This document shows, in pieces, positions 18,423 to 26,638 of a stretch of DNA of 64,000 nt. This DNA comes from Nocardia sp. NRRL S-836 (GTDB taxonomy: Bacteria; Actinomycetota; Actinomycetes; Mycobacteriales; Pseudonocardiaceae). The notes under the pieces are model-generated. The model was not told the origin of the DNA, did no database searches, and worked only from the letters and a program-made list of their open reading frames with translations. A program made the position numbers and the translations under genes. Positions within the stretch are counted from its first letter, which is position 1. Each line of letters starts with the position of its first letter. The stretch covers positions 62,001 to 126,000 of the forward strand of contig NZ_LGDY01000093.1 of NCBI RefSeq assembly GCF_001279525.1, read 5' to 3'.

Positions 18423-18429
18423 CGCCGAC

Positions 18430-18470
18430 GAGAAAGGGCGGTGCCTCGTTCCGGGACACCGCCCTTTCTC
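18430..18470. terminator. Bidirectional terminator between the TIR-like gene and the AAA-HerA gene
   Basis: Inverted repeat GAGAAAGGGCGGTG / CACCGCCCTTTCTC with 14-bp perfect arms and a 13-nt loop. Each arm ends in a short purine/pyrimidine tract, which suits termination in both directions. It overlaps the last two bases of the AAA-HerA stop region. Confidence 0.75.
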
Positions 18471-21400
18471 ACTTCCTGGCCCGCTCGACCACTTCCTCCA
18501 GCCGCAACGGGCTGGGCGGATGATGGCTCAGGCACAACGGCGCCCGCATCCGCCGGAACCCGAACGTGTCGCCGGTGACGTAGAACTGGCCGCGCTCCAG
18601 CCGTGAGATGTCCGCGACCGAACTCCCCTTGGCCCGAGCCATCTCCGTCGCCGCGGCGATCTGGGCGGGACTGTTCAACCGCCCGAAGAACTGCGTGGTG
18701 GCATTACCCGTGATCTGGTTGTGCACGCCCTTCGGCGCCTGCGTGGCGAGCAACAACCCGAGCCCGTACTTCCGGGCCTGCGACGCCAGCAGGATCGTCG
18801 ACTGGGTACTGGCGGTCACCCCTCCGGAGGGTGCGATCATCTGTGCCTCGTCCATCACCAGGAGCCCACCGAGCGGACGGTCCACCGCCGGGTTCCGCTT
18901 GATCCAGGCGAACACCTCCAGCTGCAGCTGGCTGATGAAGCCCTGCCGCTGCTCGTCGGACGGCAACCCGACGAAGCTGATCACCGAGATCCGCGCCTTC
19001 CTGCCCGGCGCCGGTTCGAGCAGCATGCCGGGATCGGTCGGCTCCCCCTGCCCACCGAGCAGGGGGTCGTTGACCATGGCGGCCCTCAGGGTCTCCGCGA
19101 GATCAGCCGCCGTCGCCGCGGCCGAGTTCAGCTTGCTGATCCCCTCCGGAAGCTCGGCGAGCAGGTCCACGAACCCGCTGAGGTCGCGCCGATCGTTGCG
19201 CGCGTAGTACTTCAGCGCCTCTTTGAGCACAGCCCGCCCGCGGACGGCGAACTTCGTCTCGTTGGCGATCCGGGCGTGGGGCACCAGCCGGGCCACCGCG
19301 GCCTCGATCGCCGCCGCGAACTCGTCCTCATCGCCCCGCACCTCGGCGAAGTCGGGCAGCGGGTGGAACACCAACGGGCGCCCACTGGCACGTCCCGGCG
19401 TCCACACCACGACCTCGGTACCGGCCAGGTACTCGGCGGCCTTGGCCGCGTCCCCGGCCAGCCAGTCCGCCGGCGGCTCCGGCCAGGCGTCCCCGAGCCG
19501 CGCCAGGTCGTTGTTGGGGTCGAGCACGATCGCCGAAACCCCCTGTAGTGCACACTCTTCGACGATCCGCCGCAGCAGCACCGTCTTGCCGCTGCCCGAC
19601 CCCGCGAAGACGATCGCGTGCTTGCGCAGCGACTCCAGCTCGATCCGGACCTCCCCGTCCATCCCGAGCACGATCGCGCCTTCGTGAGCGGGTAGCCCCT
19701 CCTGCGACGCCGGCCTCGTCCGTGCTTCCGGTCGAGGCTCCGGCTGAGCCTGAGGTTGCGGCTCCGGTTGCGGCCGGGGCTGTGGTGGTTGGGGCTCCCA
19801 CCTCGGCGGAGGGCGCGTCTCCTGATGACCGCTCCTCCCCCCGCTCCTCGCGGGATCCGGCAGGATCGTCTTCAGGAAAGTGCTGCTGCTGGCCGGTTTC
19901 CGCGCCACCAGCCACGCGAGCAGCTGGTGCGACTGCGACGACCACATCTCCTTGAGCGCGATGAACGTCCGCAGGTCCTCGTCCGACACGTCGATGCTCG
20001 TGCCGCCGCTCCGCACGAACTCCGCGACCTCGCCCCTGGTCTTCGCCCCGGTCCACCCCTTGGCGCCGTTGCGGATGAGCACGAGGTGCCGACCCCGCCC
20101 GCCCGCGACTGCGGCACGGGCACCGCGCAAGCGCCGAAGCACGCGGTTGCCGTGACTGCTCGCGATGAGCCGGAACACCCAGCGTTCCTCGACATCGCGC
20201 TCTTCGTCGACGGTGTGTCGCAAGCTCGCGTGCAGGCTGTTGTCGGGCGACTGCGGCTCCGGGTGCCAGGCGAGGTCGTCGTTACCGATCTCGGTGACCC
20301 ACGACCGCAAGCCCGCCAGCAACAGCGCCGGCATCAGATCGTCCTCGTTGTGCGGCCGGACGTCAGCGGCGACGAACGCCGCCTTCTCCCGCAACCGCTC
20401 GAACCTGGCGTCCAGTTCGGCGAGGTAGTCCGGCGCAGGACCGGCCTGCGGCGTGAACGCGACGCGTGGTGCGGTCGTCTCCTCCTGCTCGGGCTCTTGG
20501 AACGAGCGAAGCTCGCGGATCTCACCGTGCAGACAGGACTCGGCGTGGGCGTGCACCCGCTTGAGCAGCATGCGTGGCGTCACGGCCTGCCAGTCGGCTC
20601 CGAACGCTTCCGCTGCCACCGGCCAGGTCGGATGCGGAGGCACGATCCCGCGGCTTTGGTAAACCACCCCGAGCCACTTCTCGACAAGGGTCTGCGCGAC
20701 CGCAGGATCCAGGATCGCCCCGAGAGGCGGCGTCAGCGTGAACCGGTCACCGACGGTGTCGCTGGCGGCCCTGCCCAGCTTCGTCCAGGTGCTGGGCAGG
20801 CAGGCGACGATCGTCGTCGTGCGCCTGGTGATCTCGCGCAGCTGCATCAACCCGTCGGAGATCAGCGCCAGCTCACGCGCCTCCTCCGGGTTGAGATCGT
20901 CCTCGATGACGTCCTGGTTGTTGTTCACCACGGTGTCCAGCTGGTCGATCGCGACCACGCTGGGACCGGTCAGGGCGAGAACGCGTGAGATGTCCCTGAC
21001 CACCTGCTGCGCCGACTTCGTCTTGCTCGACAAACCCCACTCACGACGCTCTGCGGCCTCGTCGTCGTCGATCCCCTCGAGGTAGTTGCGACCGATGGAA
21101 GAGTGCTTGGACACGTAGAGCACCAGTGCCCGGATCACCTCCTCGCACTCGTTCGCGATCCGGAAGTCGACCTTGCGCAGCCCGTCGACCAGCTCACCCA
21201 GGTGGTGCGGCGCAAGCGGAGCCTCGTTCAGGACCGCGCGCGTGACCTCGTCCGACACCCCGGCACCACGGCAGAGCTGCCGCAGCAACACGACGATTTG
21301 GAGCTCACCGCTGTCACCGGTCCTGAGCAGCTCGCTGCGCATGGCGTTGGCGACGTCGTCCCAGAACATCGCCGCCGAGCTGATCTCGATCAGGAAGAAG

Positions 21401-21660
21401 TAGCCGCCGATCTCCTGCACCATGCTGCGCACCGTGCCCAGCAGGTGCGTCTTCCCCACACCCTTGCGTCCCTGCAACACGAGCCCGACGGGGTTAGGAC
21501 CGGTGCTCTCCCTGGCGTCTGCGATGGCAGCCCTGATCCGGTGCTCCGCCCTGCTGTGCAACCCGTCGACGTGCGACGGCGAGGTGCGCCAGACGTCGTC
21601 CGGGGTGAGGACGGAGTTCAACCGCAGCGCAGCGAGCGCCTCCCGCAACTGCGCGGTCAT
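18469..21660 (-). CDS. Dual P-loop protein: N-terminal AAA/STAND-like ATPase fused to C-terminal HerA/FtsK-like ATPase
   Basis: A 1063-residue protein with two ATPase modules. The first has Walker A GRKGVGKT (64-71) and Walker B 'VVAIDQLDTV', like AAA_16/ORC-type ATPases. A linker of about 100 residues is rich in Pro, Gln and Arg. The second has 'IVFAGSGSGKTVLLRRIV' (Walker A 687-693), 'VLDPNNDLARLG', Walker B 'LLVMDEAQM' (near 937) and 'GLGLLLATQAPKGVHNQITG', the HerA signature. HerA proteins form hexameric DNA pumps with nucleases, Sir2 or other effectors. Here it ends a four-gene operon (ATGA overlap with the wHTH gene) that starts with TIR. Confidence 0.85.
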   Translation of the reverse strand: MTAQLREALAALRLNSVLTPDDVWRTSPSHVDGLHSRAEHRIRAAIADARESTGPNPVGLVLQGRKGVGKTHLLGTVRSMVQEIGGYFFLIEISSAAMFWDDVANAMRSELLRTGDSGELQIVVLLRQLCRGAGVSDEVTRAVLNEAPLAPHHLGELVDGLRKVDFRIANECEEVIRALVLYVSKHSSIGRNYLEGIDDDEAAERREWGLSSKTKSAQQVVRDISRVLALTGPSVVAIDQLDTVVNNNQDVIEDDLNPEEARELALISDGLMQLREITRRTTTIVACLPSTWTKLGRAASDTVGDRFTLTPPLGAILDPAVAQTLVEKWLGVVYQSRGIVPPHPTWPVAAEAFGADWQAVTPRMLLKRVHAHAESCLHGEIRELRSFQEPEQEETTAPRVAFTPQAGPAPDYLAELDARFERLREKAAFVAADVRPHNEDDLMPALLLAGLRSWVTEIGNDDLAWHPEPQSPDNSLHASLRHTVDEERDVEERWVFRLIASSHGNRVLRRLRGARAAVAGGRGRHLVLIRNGAKGWTGAKTRGEVAEFVRSGGTSIDVSDEDLRTFIALKEMWSSQSHQLLAWLVARKPASSSTFLKTILPDPARSGGRSGHQETRPPPRWEPQPPQPRPQPEPQPQAQPEPRPEARTRPASQEGLPAHEGAIVLGMDGEVRIELESLRKHAIVFAGSGSGKTVLLRRIVEECALQGVSAIVLDPNNDLARLGDAWPEPPADWLAGDAAKAAEYLAGTEVVVWTPGRASGRPLVFHPLPDFAEVRGDEDEFAAAIEAAVARLVPHARIANETKFAVRGRAVLKEALKYYARNDRRDLSGFVDLLAELPEGISKLNSAAATAADLAETLRAAMVNDPLLGGQGEPTDPGMLLEPAPGRKARISVISFVGLPSDEQRQGFISQLQLEVFAWIKRNPAVDRPLGGLLVMDEAQMIAPSGGVTASTQSTILLASQARKYGLGLLLATQAPKGVHNQITGNATTQFFGRLNSPAQIAAATEMARAKGSSVADISRLERGQFYVTGDTFGFRRMRAPLCLSHHPPSPLRLEEVVERARK

Positions 21661-22256
21661 GACTCCTCCATCGCCACGAGGTGCAAGTCCTCGTTGCCGA
21701 GCCGCAACGCCGCGGCGTGGTCGTCCGGCGTGAGCACCTTGGTGTTGGACTCGGGCGCCAGGTGGACGGTCCCGGTCTTCATCATCTTGACCAGCGCGTC
21801 GTCCACTTCGCCCTTCTCCGCGCCGTTGAGCCTGGGCCGGATGCGCGCGAGCCTGATCCAGTCCTGCGGCTCGACCGCGAGCTCCTCGTAGACGGACCGG
21901 ATCAACGACTCCAGGTCCCTGGACCGGATCACCTCGACGAGCGTGCCGCGAGCGTTGTGGTGCTTGATCAACTTGCGCAGCAGGGCGAAGCCGGCGCGTG
22001 CGTACGAAGGCGTTCTCGGCGGCAGCTCACCCTCGATGAGATCATCCACGCACCGGGTGATGCCTTCGTCGGTGATCTCGTGAACCATCGGCTTGACGTT
22101 CTCGTCCGTCCGGATCAGGCCGGCCTTGTTCAACTTGACCCGGCCGGCTTTGGTGAGCCTGACCTTGTCGTTCAACTCTGTGTTGAGCACGCTGCGGTTC
22201 TCCAGCATCAGCACCATCAACACTGCGAGCTCAGGGGCACCAAGCTTCTCCGGCAT
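21657..22256 (-). CDS. Small winged-helix-like protein of the TIR/HerA operon
   Basis: A 199-residue soluble protein. The N-terminal ~65 residues look like a winged helix ('LAVLMVLMLENRSVLNTELN', 'LTKAGRVKLNKAGLI', 'HEITDEGITRCVDDL'). The rest is helical with 'YARAGFALLRKLIKHHNARG'. I do not recognise a named family. A GTG directly before the ATG is an alternative start. Its stop overlaps the AAA-HerA start (ATGA), and it begins 14 bp after the KGGVGR ATPase gene. It could be a DNA-binding adaptor or the operon's regulator; this is inference. Confidence 0.6.
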   Translation of the reverse strand: MPEKLGAPELAVLMVLMLENRSVLNTELNDKVRLTKAGRVKLNKAGLIRTDENVKPMVHEITDEGITRCVDDLIEGELPPRTPSYARAGFALLRKLIKHHNARGTLVEVIRSRDLESLIRSVYEELAVEPQDWIRLARIRPRLNGAEKGEVDDALVKMMKTGTVHLAPESNTKVLTPDDHAAALRLGNEDLHLVAMEES

Positions 22257-22269
22257 CACGCCGCCTTTC

Positions 22270-23886
22270 TCAGTCGGTGAACGCGTTGAGTCGTCGATCG
22301 ATGCGGGCGAGCAGGTCCGTCACCACGGCCCGCAGCTCCGGTGGCATCGGAACCTGCGCTCCGCTGCCGTGGGTCTTGCTGATCAGTGAGAGGTCGGCCG
22401 ATTGGTCGAGCAGCAGACCGACGTCTCCGCGGTCGAGCGCCGCCGTCATGTCCCGCACGAGCTCCTCGACGAGCGCGAACCGGCTGGCGTACGGCATCTG
22501 CTCGGGCAGGCCGCGCAGTGCGGCCGCGGCCGCGATCAGCGCCTCCTGGTTCGGTTCGTGCTCGCCGGCGCCCTGGATCAGGGCGTGGAGCTTTCGTGCG
22601 ACCGTTCCCACCTGTGGACCGAGCTCCAGGGGCAGCAGGTTGCGCAGGAAGCCCGGCAGCAGCTCCCGGTCCGTGTTCGCCGACAGGACGCAGAACAACT
22701 GCCGCTGGCCGCCTTCCGGCCCGATCGCGTGCCGCAGGAAGCGCTCTGCCTCGGTGAGCTGCCACCGGCTCGCCTCGACGTCCACCAGCAGGCACAGGTG
22801 CCTCGCCGGCACGCCGGCCTGTTCCAGGATCTCCGGGTCGCCCGACACCGAACGCTCGGCGCGCACACCGAGAGCGTTCAGCTCGGCGACGAGCTCTTCG
22901 GTGGCTCTGAACAGCGTTCGAGGACCGGACACCAGGAGGTCGAGGGCGAAGTCCCGGTGGTGGTTGCGGGCCGCCGCGACGTAGGCGTCACGGTTGTCCT
23001 CCAGCACGTCCGTCCGGTCGAACCCCTGCGCGATCACTGCGGCGACGGTCTCCAGGGCGTACGAGATCTGGTCCGGCGACGGCACGAGCTCCTCGAGAAC
23101 CGGCAGCTGTTCGCCGAAGCTCCAGTAGGAGACGTAGGGCACCGTCAGGTGGCGCAGCATCAAGTCCTCGGGAACGCTCTTCACGAGCCAGTTCTCGAAC
23201 AGCGGGGTGACGGCCTGGGCGCACTTGCGCTGCCAGGCGTCCGCGCGCTCGTACTCCAGCCGGTTGTCCAGTCGCGACAGCACCGGGAGCACGGTGTGCC
23301 GAGGCCGGTCGTACGGCATCCGGTCCCTCGCGTCGTCAGCCCGCCGGGCGATGTCGACGATCTCGTCCAGGTTCTGGTCGTTGGCCGTGAACACGACGAC
23401 CAGTCGGTCCGGCAGATGAGCGGTGCAGATGCCCGCGATGTCGGAGATGCCGGTTCTGCTGTCGATCAGCACGAAGTCGTGCTCGGCGGTCCAGATGTCA
23501 CGGCAGGTCTCAAGGAAGTTCGCGAACCCCCGCGCGTACAGGTCCTCCCAGTCGATCGCCTGCATCCGACCCATATACCCGCGATCCATCTTCCCCGAGG
23601 CGAGCAGAGCGAGTGACCCACTGCCCTCCACATCGACCTTGAGGATGTGCGCCGCCGGCCTTTGCGCACCCGCGAGGAAATCGTGTGCGAGATCGATCAC
23701 GCCACCTTCCGCCGGACCTGGCATCAGCGGCCCGAAGTAGTGGTGCAACCCAGGAGCTTCCAGGTCCCAGTCGATCGTCAGCACTCGATAGCCCCAGCGT
23801 GCGAGCAGGACCGCGATGCTCGCCATGATGAAACTGCGCCCGACGCCGCCCTTGTACGAGTAGAAGGTGATGACGGTCCCAGCCAT
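22270..23886 (-). CDS. KGGVGR-variant ParA/MinD-like ATPase
   Basis: A 538-residue protein. The N-terminus 'TVITFYSYKGGVGRSFIMAS' carries a deviant Walker A KGGVGRS (12-18), in which the usual GKT lysine is replaced by Arg; the signature Lys at the start is kept. 'VLTIDWDLEAPGLHHYF' and 'DFVLIDSRTGISD' are the other ParA/MinD motifs. After about residue 310 a second domain follows ('DFALDLLVSGPRTLFRATEE', 'RHLCLLVDVEAS'), possibly a degenerate TIR-like Rossmann fold. The gene lies 2 bp after the TIR gene. Membership of the KGGVGR-variant ATPase group is clear; its role is inferred to be switch-like. Confidence 0.85.
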   Translation of the reverse strand: MAGTVITFYSYKGGVGRSFIMASIAVLLARWGYRVLTIDWDLEAPGLHHYFGPLMPGPAEGGVIDLAHDFLAGAQRPAAHILKVDVEGSGSLALLASGKMDRGYMGRMQAIDWEDLYARGFANFLETCRDIWTAEHDFVLIDSRTGISDIAGICTAHLPDRLVVVFTANDQNLDEIVDIARRADDARDRMPYDRPRHTVLPVLSRLDNRLEYERADAWQRKCAQAVTPLFENWLVKSVPEDLMLRHLTVPYVSYWSFGEQLPVLEELVPSPDQISYALETVAAVIAQGFDRTDVLEDNRDAYVAAARNHHRDFALDLLVSGPRTLFRATEELVAELNALGVRAERSVSGDPEILEQAGVPARHLCLLVDVEASRWQLTEAERFLRHAIGPEGGQRQLFCVLSANTDRELLPGFLRNLLPLELGPQVGTVARKLHALIQGAGEHEPNQEALIAAAAALRGLPEQMPYASRFALVEELVRDMTAALDRGDVGLLLDQSADLSLISKTHGSGAQVPMPPELRAVVTDLLARIDRRLNAFTD

Positions 23887-23888
23887 GG

Positions 23889-24479
23889 TCAGAACCTCGG
23901 TATCTGTGGTGGGTCCAGGAGCGGGGGGTTGGGCGGATCGATGTCAGGCCAGTTCTCCTGCCACGGAGGAGCCACCTTGGCGAGCTTCACGAGATCTGCC
24001 GCCAGGTTGTTGACCCGCGTGTGAAATCGCAGGTACTTCTTGCTCTGCTGGTACACGGGATCCGGGTGGGCGACGTCCTTGAAATTCACCCAGGAACGTT
24101 CTCTCTCCTCGGGCGGGAAGTTCTCGGAGTCCGCGTAGAGAATGGGGTAGATCAGCCCCTGCGAGATGTCCAGGCTTGCGAGACCCAGCATCTCCTCCCT
24201 TGCCCGCATGCTCCTCTGCTCGGCCATGCACCATCGCGACTGGTAGTACTGCGGGGTCAGGAGCTGGATCATGATCTTGCTGTGGCGCAGCGCCTTCTGC
24301 AGGTTCGACGGCCAGTGCACCCCCCGCTCCATCGAGCGGTCGACGTACACCGTCGGCGTCGGCGCGTACTGGTCGGCCAAACATTCCCGGAGCTTGTCCA
24401 GGAAGTGGTTGAGCAGCCACCTCTGCACGCTGCCGTATCGGCAGTAACTGATGAAGAAGTCGTACTTGTAGCCGGACAC
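23889..24479 (-). CDS. TIR domain protein, probable NAD+-processing effector
   Basis: A 196-residue protein made almost entirely of one TIR domain: 'YKYDFFISYCRYG' (first strand), 'PTVYVDRSMERG', 'ALRHSKIMIQLLTPQYYQS', then 'RWCMAEQ', where Glu87 sits at the catalytic WCxxE position of TIR NADases and NADase-like cyclases. TIR effectors deplete NAD+ or make signalling nucleotides in Thoeris, CBASS and related systems. A GTG starts the protein. It is the first gene of the operon, 2 bp before the KGGVGR ATPase, downstream of a promoter region with overlapping inverted repeats. Confidence 0.88.
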   Translation of the reverse strand: MSGYKYDFFISYCRYGSVQRWLLNHFLDKLRECLADQYAPTPTVYVDRSMERGVHWPSNLQKALRHSKIMIQLLTPQYYQSRWCMAEQRSMRAREEMLGLASLDISQGLIYPILYADSENFPPEERERSWVNFKDVAHPDPVYQQSKKYLRFHTRVNNLAADLVKLAKVAPPWQENWPDIDPPNPPLLDPPQIPRF

Positions 24480-24510
24480 GGCACTGAACAGTAGATGCGG
24501 CTATCTCGCC

Positions 24511-24560
24511 ATAAAAGACCAAAAAGTGGTCGTTTTCGGCCGTTACGACCAATTAATGGA
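24511..24560 (-). promoter_or_regulatory. AT-rich promoter/operator region of the TIR operon
   Basis: Locally AT-rich sequence about 40-80 bp upstream of the TIR start. It contains TGGTCGT (24527-24533) and ACGACCA (24545-24551) as a 7-bp inverted repeat with 11-nt spacer, and GACCA/TGGTC (24517-24531) as a second, overlapping inverted repeat. Shared TGGTC half-sites suggest cooperative binding of a dimeric regulator. The regulator is unknown; the operon's own wHTH protein is one candidate. Confidence 0.5.
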
Positions 24561-24598
24561 CAAAAATTGGGCGGCTATCGATCCGTGCTGGAACAGCA

Positions 24599-24632
24599 AG
24601 AAGCCCCCGGTCCTGGTGGACCGGGGGCTTCT
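24599..24632 (-). terminator. Terminator of the Gly-Val tRNA unit
   Basis: A perfect hairpin with 15-bp arms (AGAAGCCCCCGGTCC) and a TGGT loop, directly downstream of the last minus-strand tRNA-Val. It also separates the tRNA transcript from the TIR operon promoter. Confidence 0.85.
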
Positions 24633-24641
24633 AGTGCGGAG

Positions 24642-24713
<72 letters not shown>

Positions 24714-24714
24714 G

Positions 24715-24787
24715 AGCGGATGACGAGACTCGAACTCGCGACCCTCACCTTGGCAAGGTGATGCGCTACCAACTGCGCTACATCCGC
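24715..24787 (-). tRNA. tRNA-Gly (GCC), copy 1
   Basis: 73 nt on the minus strand. Acceptor GCGGATG pairs with CATCCGC, discriminator T. Anticodon stem TCACC/GGTGA with loop TTGCCAA, anticodon GCC (glycine). It lies 1 bp upstream of tRNA-Val copy 1 in the transcript, so both should be cut from one precursor. Confidence 0.95.
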
Positions 24788-24923
24788 GTGCCCCTCAGGA
24801 TTCCCTTGTGGGGTTTCCCTCGGTGCGAGAGGAACTTTATCCGACGGTCCCCCGAAGTTCCAAATCGGCTGATCTTGAGCGTGCCGGCACCACCGAGAGG
24901 CCACGCCCAGGCCGTGGAACGAG

Positions 24924-24958
24924 AACGGGGCGAGGTGCGTTGCGCACCTCGCCCCGTT
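24924..24958 (-). terminator. Terminator of the Gly-Cys-Val tRNA unit
   Basis: A near-ideal hairpin with 16-bp arms (AACGGGGCGAGGTGCG and complement) and a 3-nt loop, 11 bp downstream of tRNA-Val copy 2 on the minus strand. It shows that the five tRNAs form two transcription units. Confidence 0.85.
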
Positions 24959-24969
24959 GCCAAACCGAG

Positions 24970-25041
<72 letters not shown>

Positions 25042-25042
25042 G

Positions 25043-25114
25043 AGGCGGAGACGGGAATCGAACCCGTGTACAGGGCTTTGCAGGCCCTTGCCTAAGCCAC
25101 TCGGCCACTCCGCC
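25043..25114 (-). tRNA. tRNA-Cys (GCA)
   Basis: 72 nt on the minus strand. Acceptor GGCGGAG pairs with CTCCGCC. The anticodon loop TGCAAAG sits in a GGGCC/CCCT-type stem, with anticodon GCA (cysteine). The T-arm contains GGTTCGATTCC. It is the middle tRNA of the three-gene unit. Confidence 0.93.
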
Positions 25115-25157
25115 AGGAGTTATGAGTCGCCCGGCGACAGCCACCGGGGACCCACAG

Positions 25158-25230
25158 AGCGGATGACGAGACTCGAACTCGCGACCCTCACCTTGGCAAG
25201 GTGATGCGCTACCAACTGCGCTACATCCGC
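25158..25230 (-). tRNA. tRNA-Gly (GCC), copy 2
   Basis: 73 nt, same sequence as tRNA-Gly copy 1: acceptor GCGGATG/CATCCGC and anticodon loop TTGCCAA. It is the first gene of the Gly-Cys-Val unit. The Gly-Val duplication probably arose by local duplication with insertion of tRNA-Cys between. Confidence 0.95.
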
Positions 25231-25336
25231 GTACATCACTGACTTCGTGATGTTGGAACGAACTTTATACGAGGGGTCCAACCGAGTTTCACCGGGGGTA
25301 CCCGCACCACCTTCGCGGGCCCCCTACCTCGGGTTT

Positions 25337-25762
25337 TCAGCTCAGGTCGTTCGAGATCAGGTGCGTGAGCGCCTCGTCGACGTTGACCCACAGGTGCTCG
25401 TTGCCGGGCACCACGACGTCGTAGGTCCGGTCGAGGAAGTCCGCGAGCTCCTGGGCGGACGCCTCGAACATGGCGTGCCCGGACGGCGAGCTCAGCTCGA
25501 TCACGACGACCTCGGGGTCGTCGGCGGCGGGCCGGATCCGGACGTCGCCGTCACCGGCGTCGGCGATCAGGCCGTCCGCGAGCAGGTCGCGGGCGAAGAC
25601 CCACTCGACCCAGCCCGCGCGACCCGTGCGGAACGCGGCCACGACCGCGTACGGGTCCTTTGTGTCATATCGCAGCTCCACTTGGACCGGAACCGCAGGG
25701 GTCCTCGGTGCCAGCAGGTCGAAGACCGCTGTCGAGCGGAGCGTCACGTGATCGTTGCGCAT
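25337..25762 (-). CDS. ssgB: SsgA/SsgB-family sporulation and cell-division regulator
   Basis: A 141-residue protein of the SsgA-like (SALP) family. Diagnostic stretches are 'VPVQVELRYDTKDPYAVVAA', 'WVEWVFARDLLADGL', 'VVVIELSSPSGHAMFEASAQ' and 'ELADFLDRTYDVVVPGNEH'. SsgB recruits FtsZ to future septa in sporulating actinomycetes and is the most conserved family member; outside Streptomyces a single ssgB-like gene is usual, so the symbol is the best guess. The family is limited to morphologically complex actinobacteria, which supports the host assignment. It is divergent from the ECF sigma gene. Confidence 0.88.
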   Translation of the reverse strand: MRNDHVTLRSTAVFDLLAPRTPAVPVQVELRYDTKDPYAVVAAFRTGRAGWVEWVFARDLLADGLIADAGDGDVRIRPAADDPEVVVIELSSPSGHAMFEASAQELADFLDRTYDVVVPGNEHLWVNVDEALTHLISNDLS

Positions 25763-25993
25763 CGTCGTTACCCTCTTCTCCCTTCCCGGTCAATGAAACG
25801 ACCGAGCACCTCAGTTGTGACGAGCATGTGGCGAGGAACGCTCGCTGTTCGGTCGCAGATCACCCCATCGGGTCAGCTCAACCTCGCTGGGCGACCGTTC
25901 GTGCGCGTTGCGTGTCCTCCTTGCTGCCAGCCCGAGTCCAGCGACCCCCATCTTGCTGGGTCTAACCTGAACCCGGTACCGGCTGTTGCGCGA

Positions 25994-26638
25994 ATGTTGG
26001 ACGTGAGGACATCTCTGGTGGCTGACTCGCCCGGCCCGACCGCCGCGTCACGCGACGAGCGCCCGACCGATTTCGAGCTCGTGCAGAGGCTGGCACAGGG
26101 CGACCGGCCGGCGTTCGGTGCGCTGTACGACAGGTACGGCACACCGGCGTACTCGCTGGCCAGGCGGATCTGCGTGGACCCGGAGCTCGCGGAGGACGTC
26201 GTCCAGGAAGCCTTCCTCGCGCTGTGGCGGCACCCTGCCCGGTTCGACCCGGCCCGCGGCGGTTTCGGCACCTGGCTGATGACCCTGGTGCACCACCGCG
26301 CGGTGGACGCCGTCCGTAGGGAGAACACCCAGCGCCGCCGAACTGTTCCCCTCACCGAGGACGTGTCACCACCCTCGGAGGGTTCGGACCACGAGGCGTT
26401 GGTGAGCGTGGTGGGCGCCGAGGTGAGGGCGGCACTGCGGACGTTGCCCGAAGAGCAGCGCCAGGTCATCGCGCTCGCCTACCTGGGCGGCTACACGCAG
26501 TGCGAGGTGGCGAAACTGACCGGCGTACCACTGGGGACTGTGAAATCGCGCACGTTCGCGGCGATAAGACGCCTGAGAGGCACGTTGGGGAACCTGTGGG
26601 CCGGCGAGACCGGCGAGACGACGGGAGTGAACCGGTGA
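25994..26638 (+). CDS. ECF-type RNA polymerase sigma factor (SigK/SigL-like)
   Basis: A 214-residue sigma-70 factor with region 2 ('AFGALYDRYGTPAYSLARRI', 'LAEDVVQEAFLALWRHPARF', 'TWLMTLVHHRAVDAVRRE') and region 4 ('LPEEQRQVIALAYLGGYTQC', 'LGTVKSRTFAAIRRLR'). It resembles the ECF group regulated by RskA-type anti-sigma factors. The start is uncertain: this ATG, or a GTG at 26018 with GAGGA 8 bp upstream. Its stop overlaps the GTG of the anti-sigma gene, which couples their translation. It should direct RNA polymerase to stress promoters when released. Confidence 0.9.
   Translation: MLDVRTSLVADSPGPTAASRDERPTDFELVQRLAQGDRPAFGALYDRYGTPAYSLARRICVDPELAEDVVQEAFLALWRHPARFDPARGGFGTWLMTLVHHRAVDAVRRENTQRRRTVPLTEDVSPPSEGSDHEALVSVVGAEVRAALRTLPEEQRQVIALAYLGGYTQCEVAKLTGVPLGTVKSRTFAAIRRLRGTLGNLWAGETGETTGVNR

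Noticed and set aside
17393..24479. FxSxx-COOH (FxsABC) peptide system
   Set aside because: A TIR-like protein and a KGGVGR ATPase are present, but there is no radical SAM FxsB and the small peptide does not end in FxSxx.
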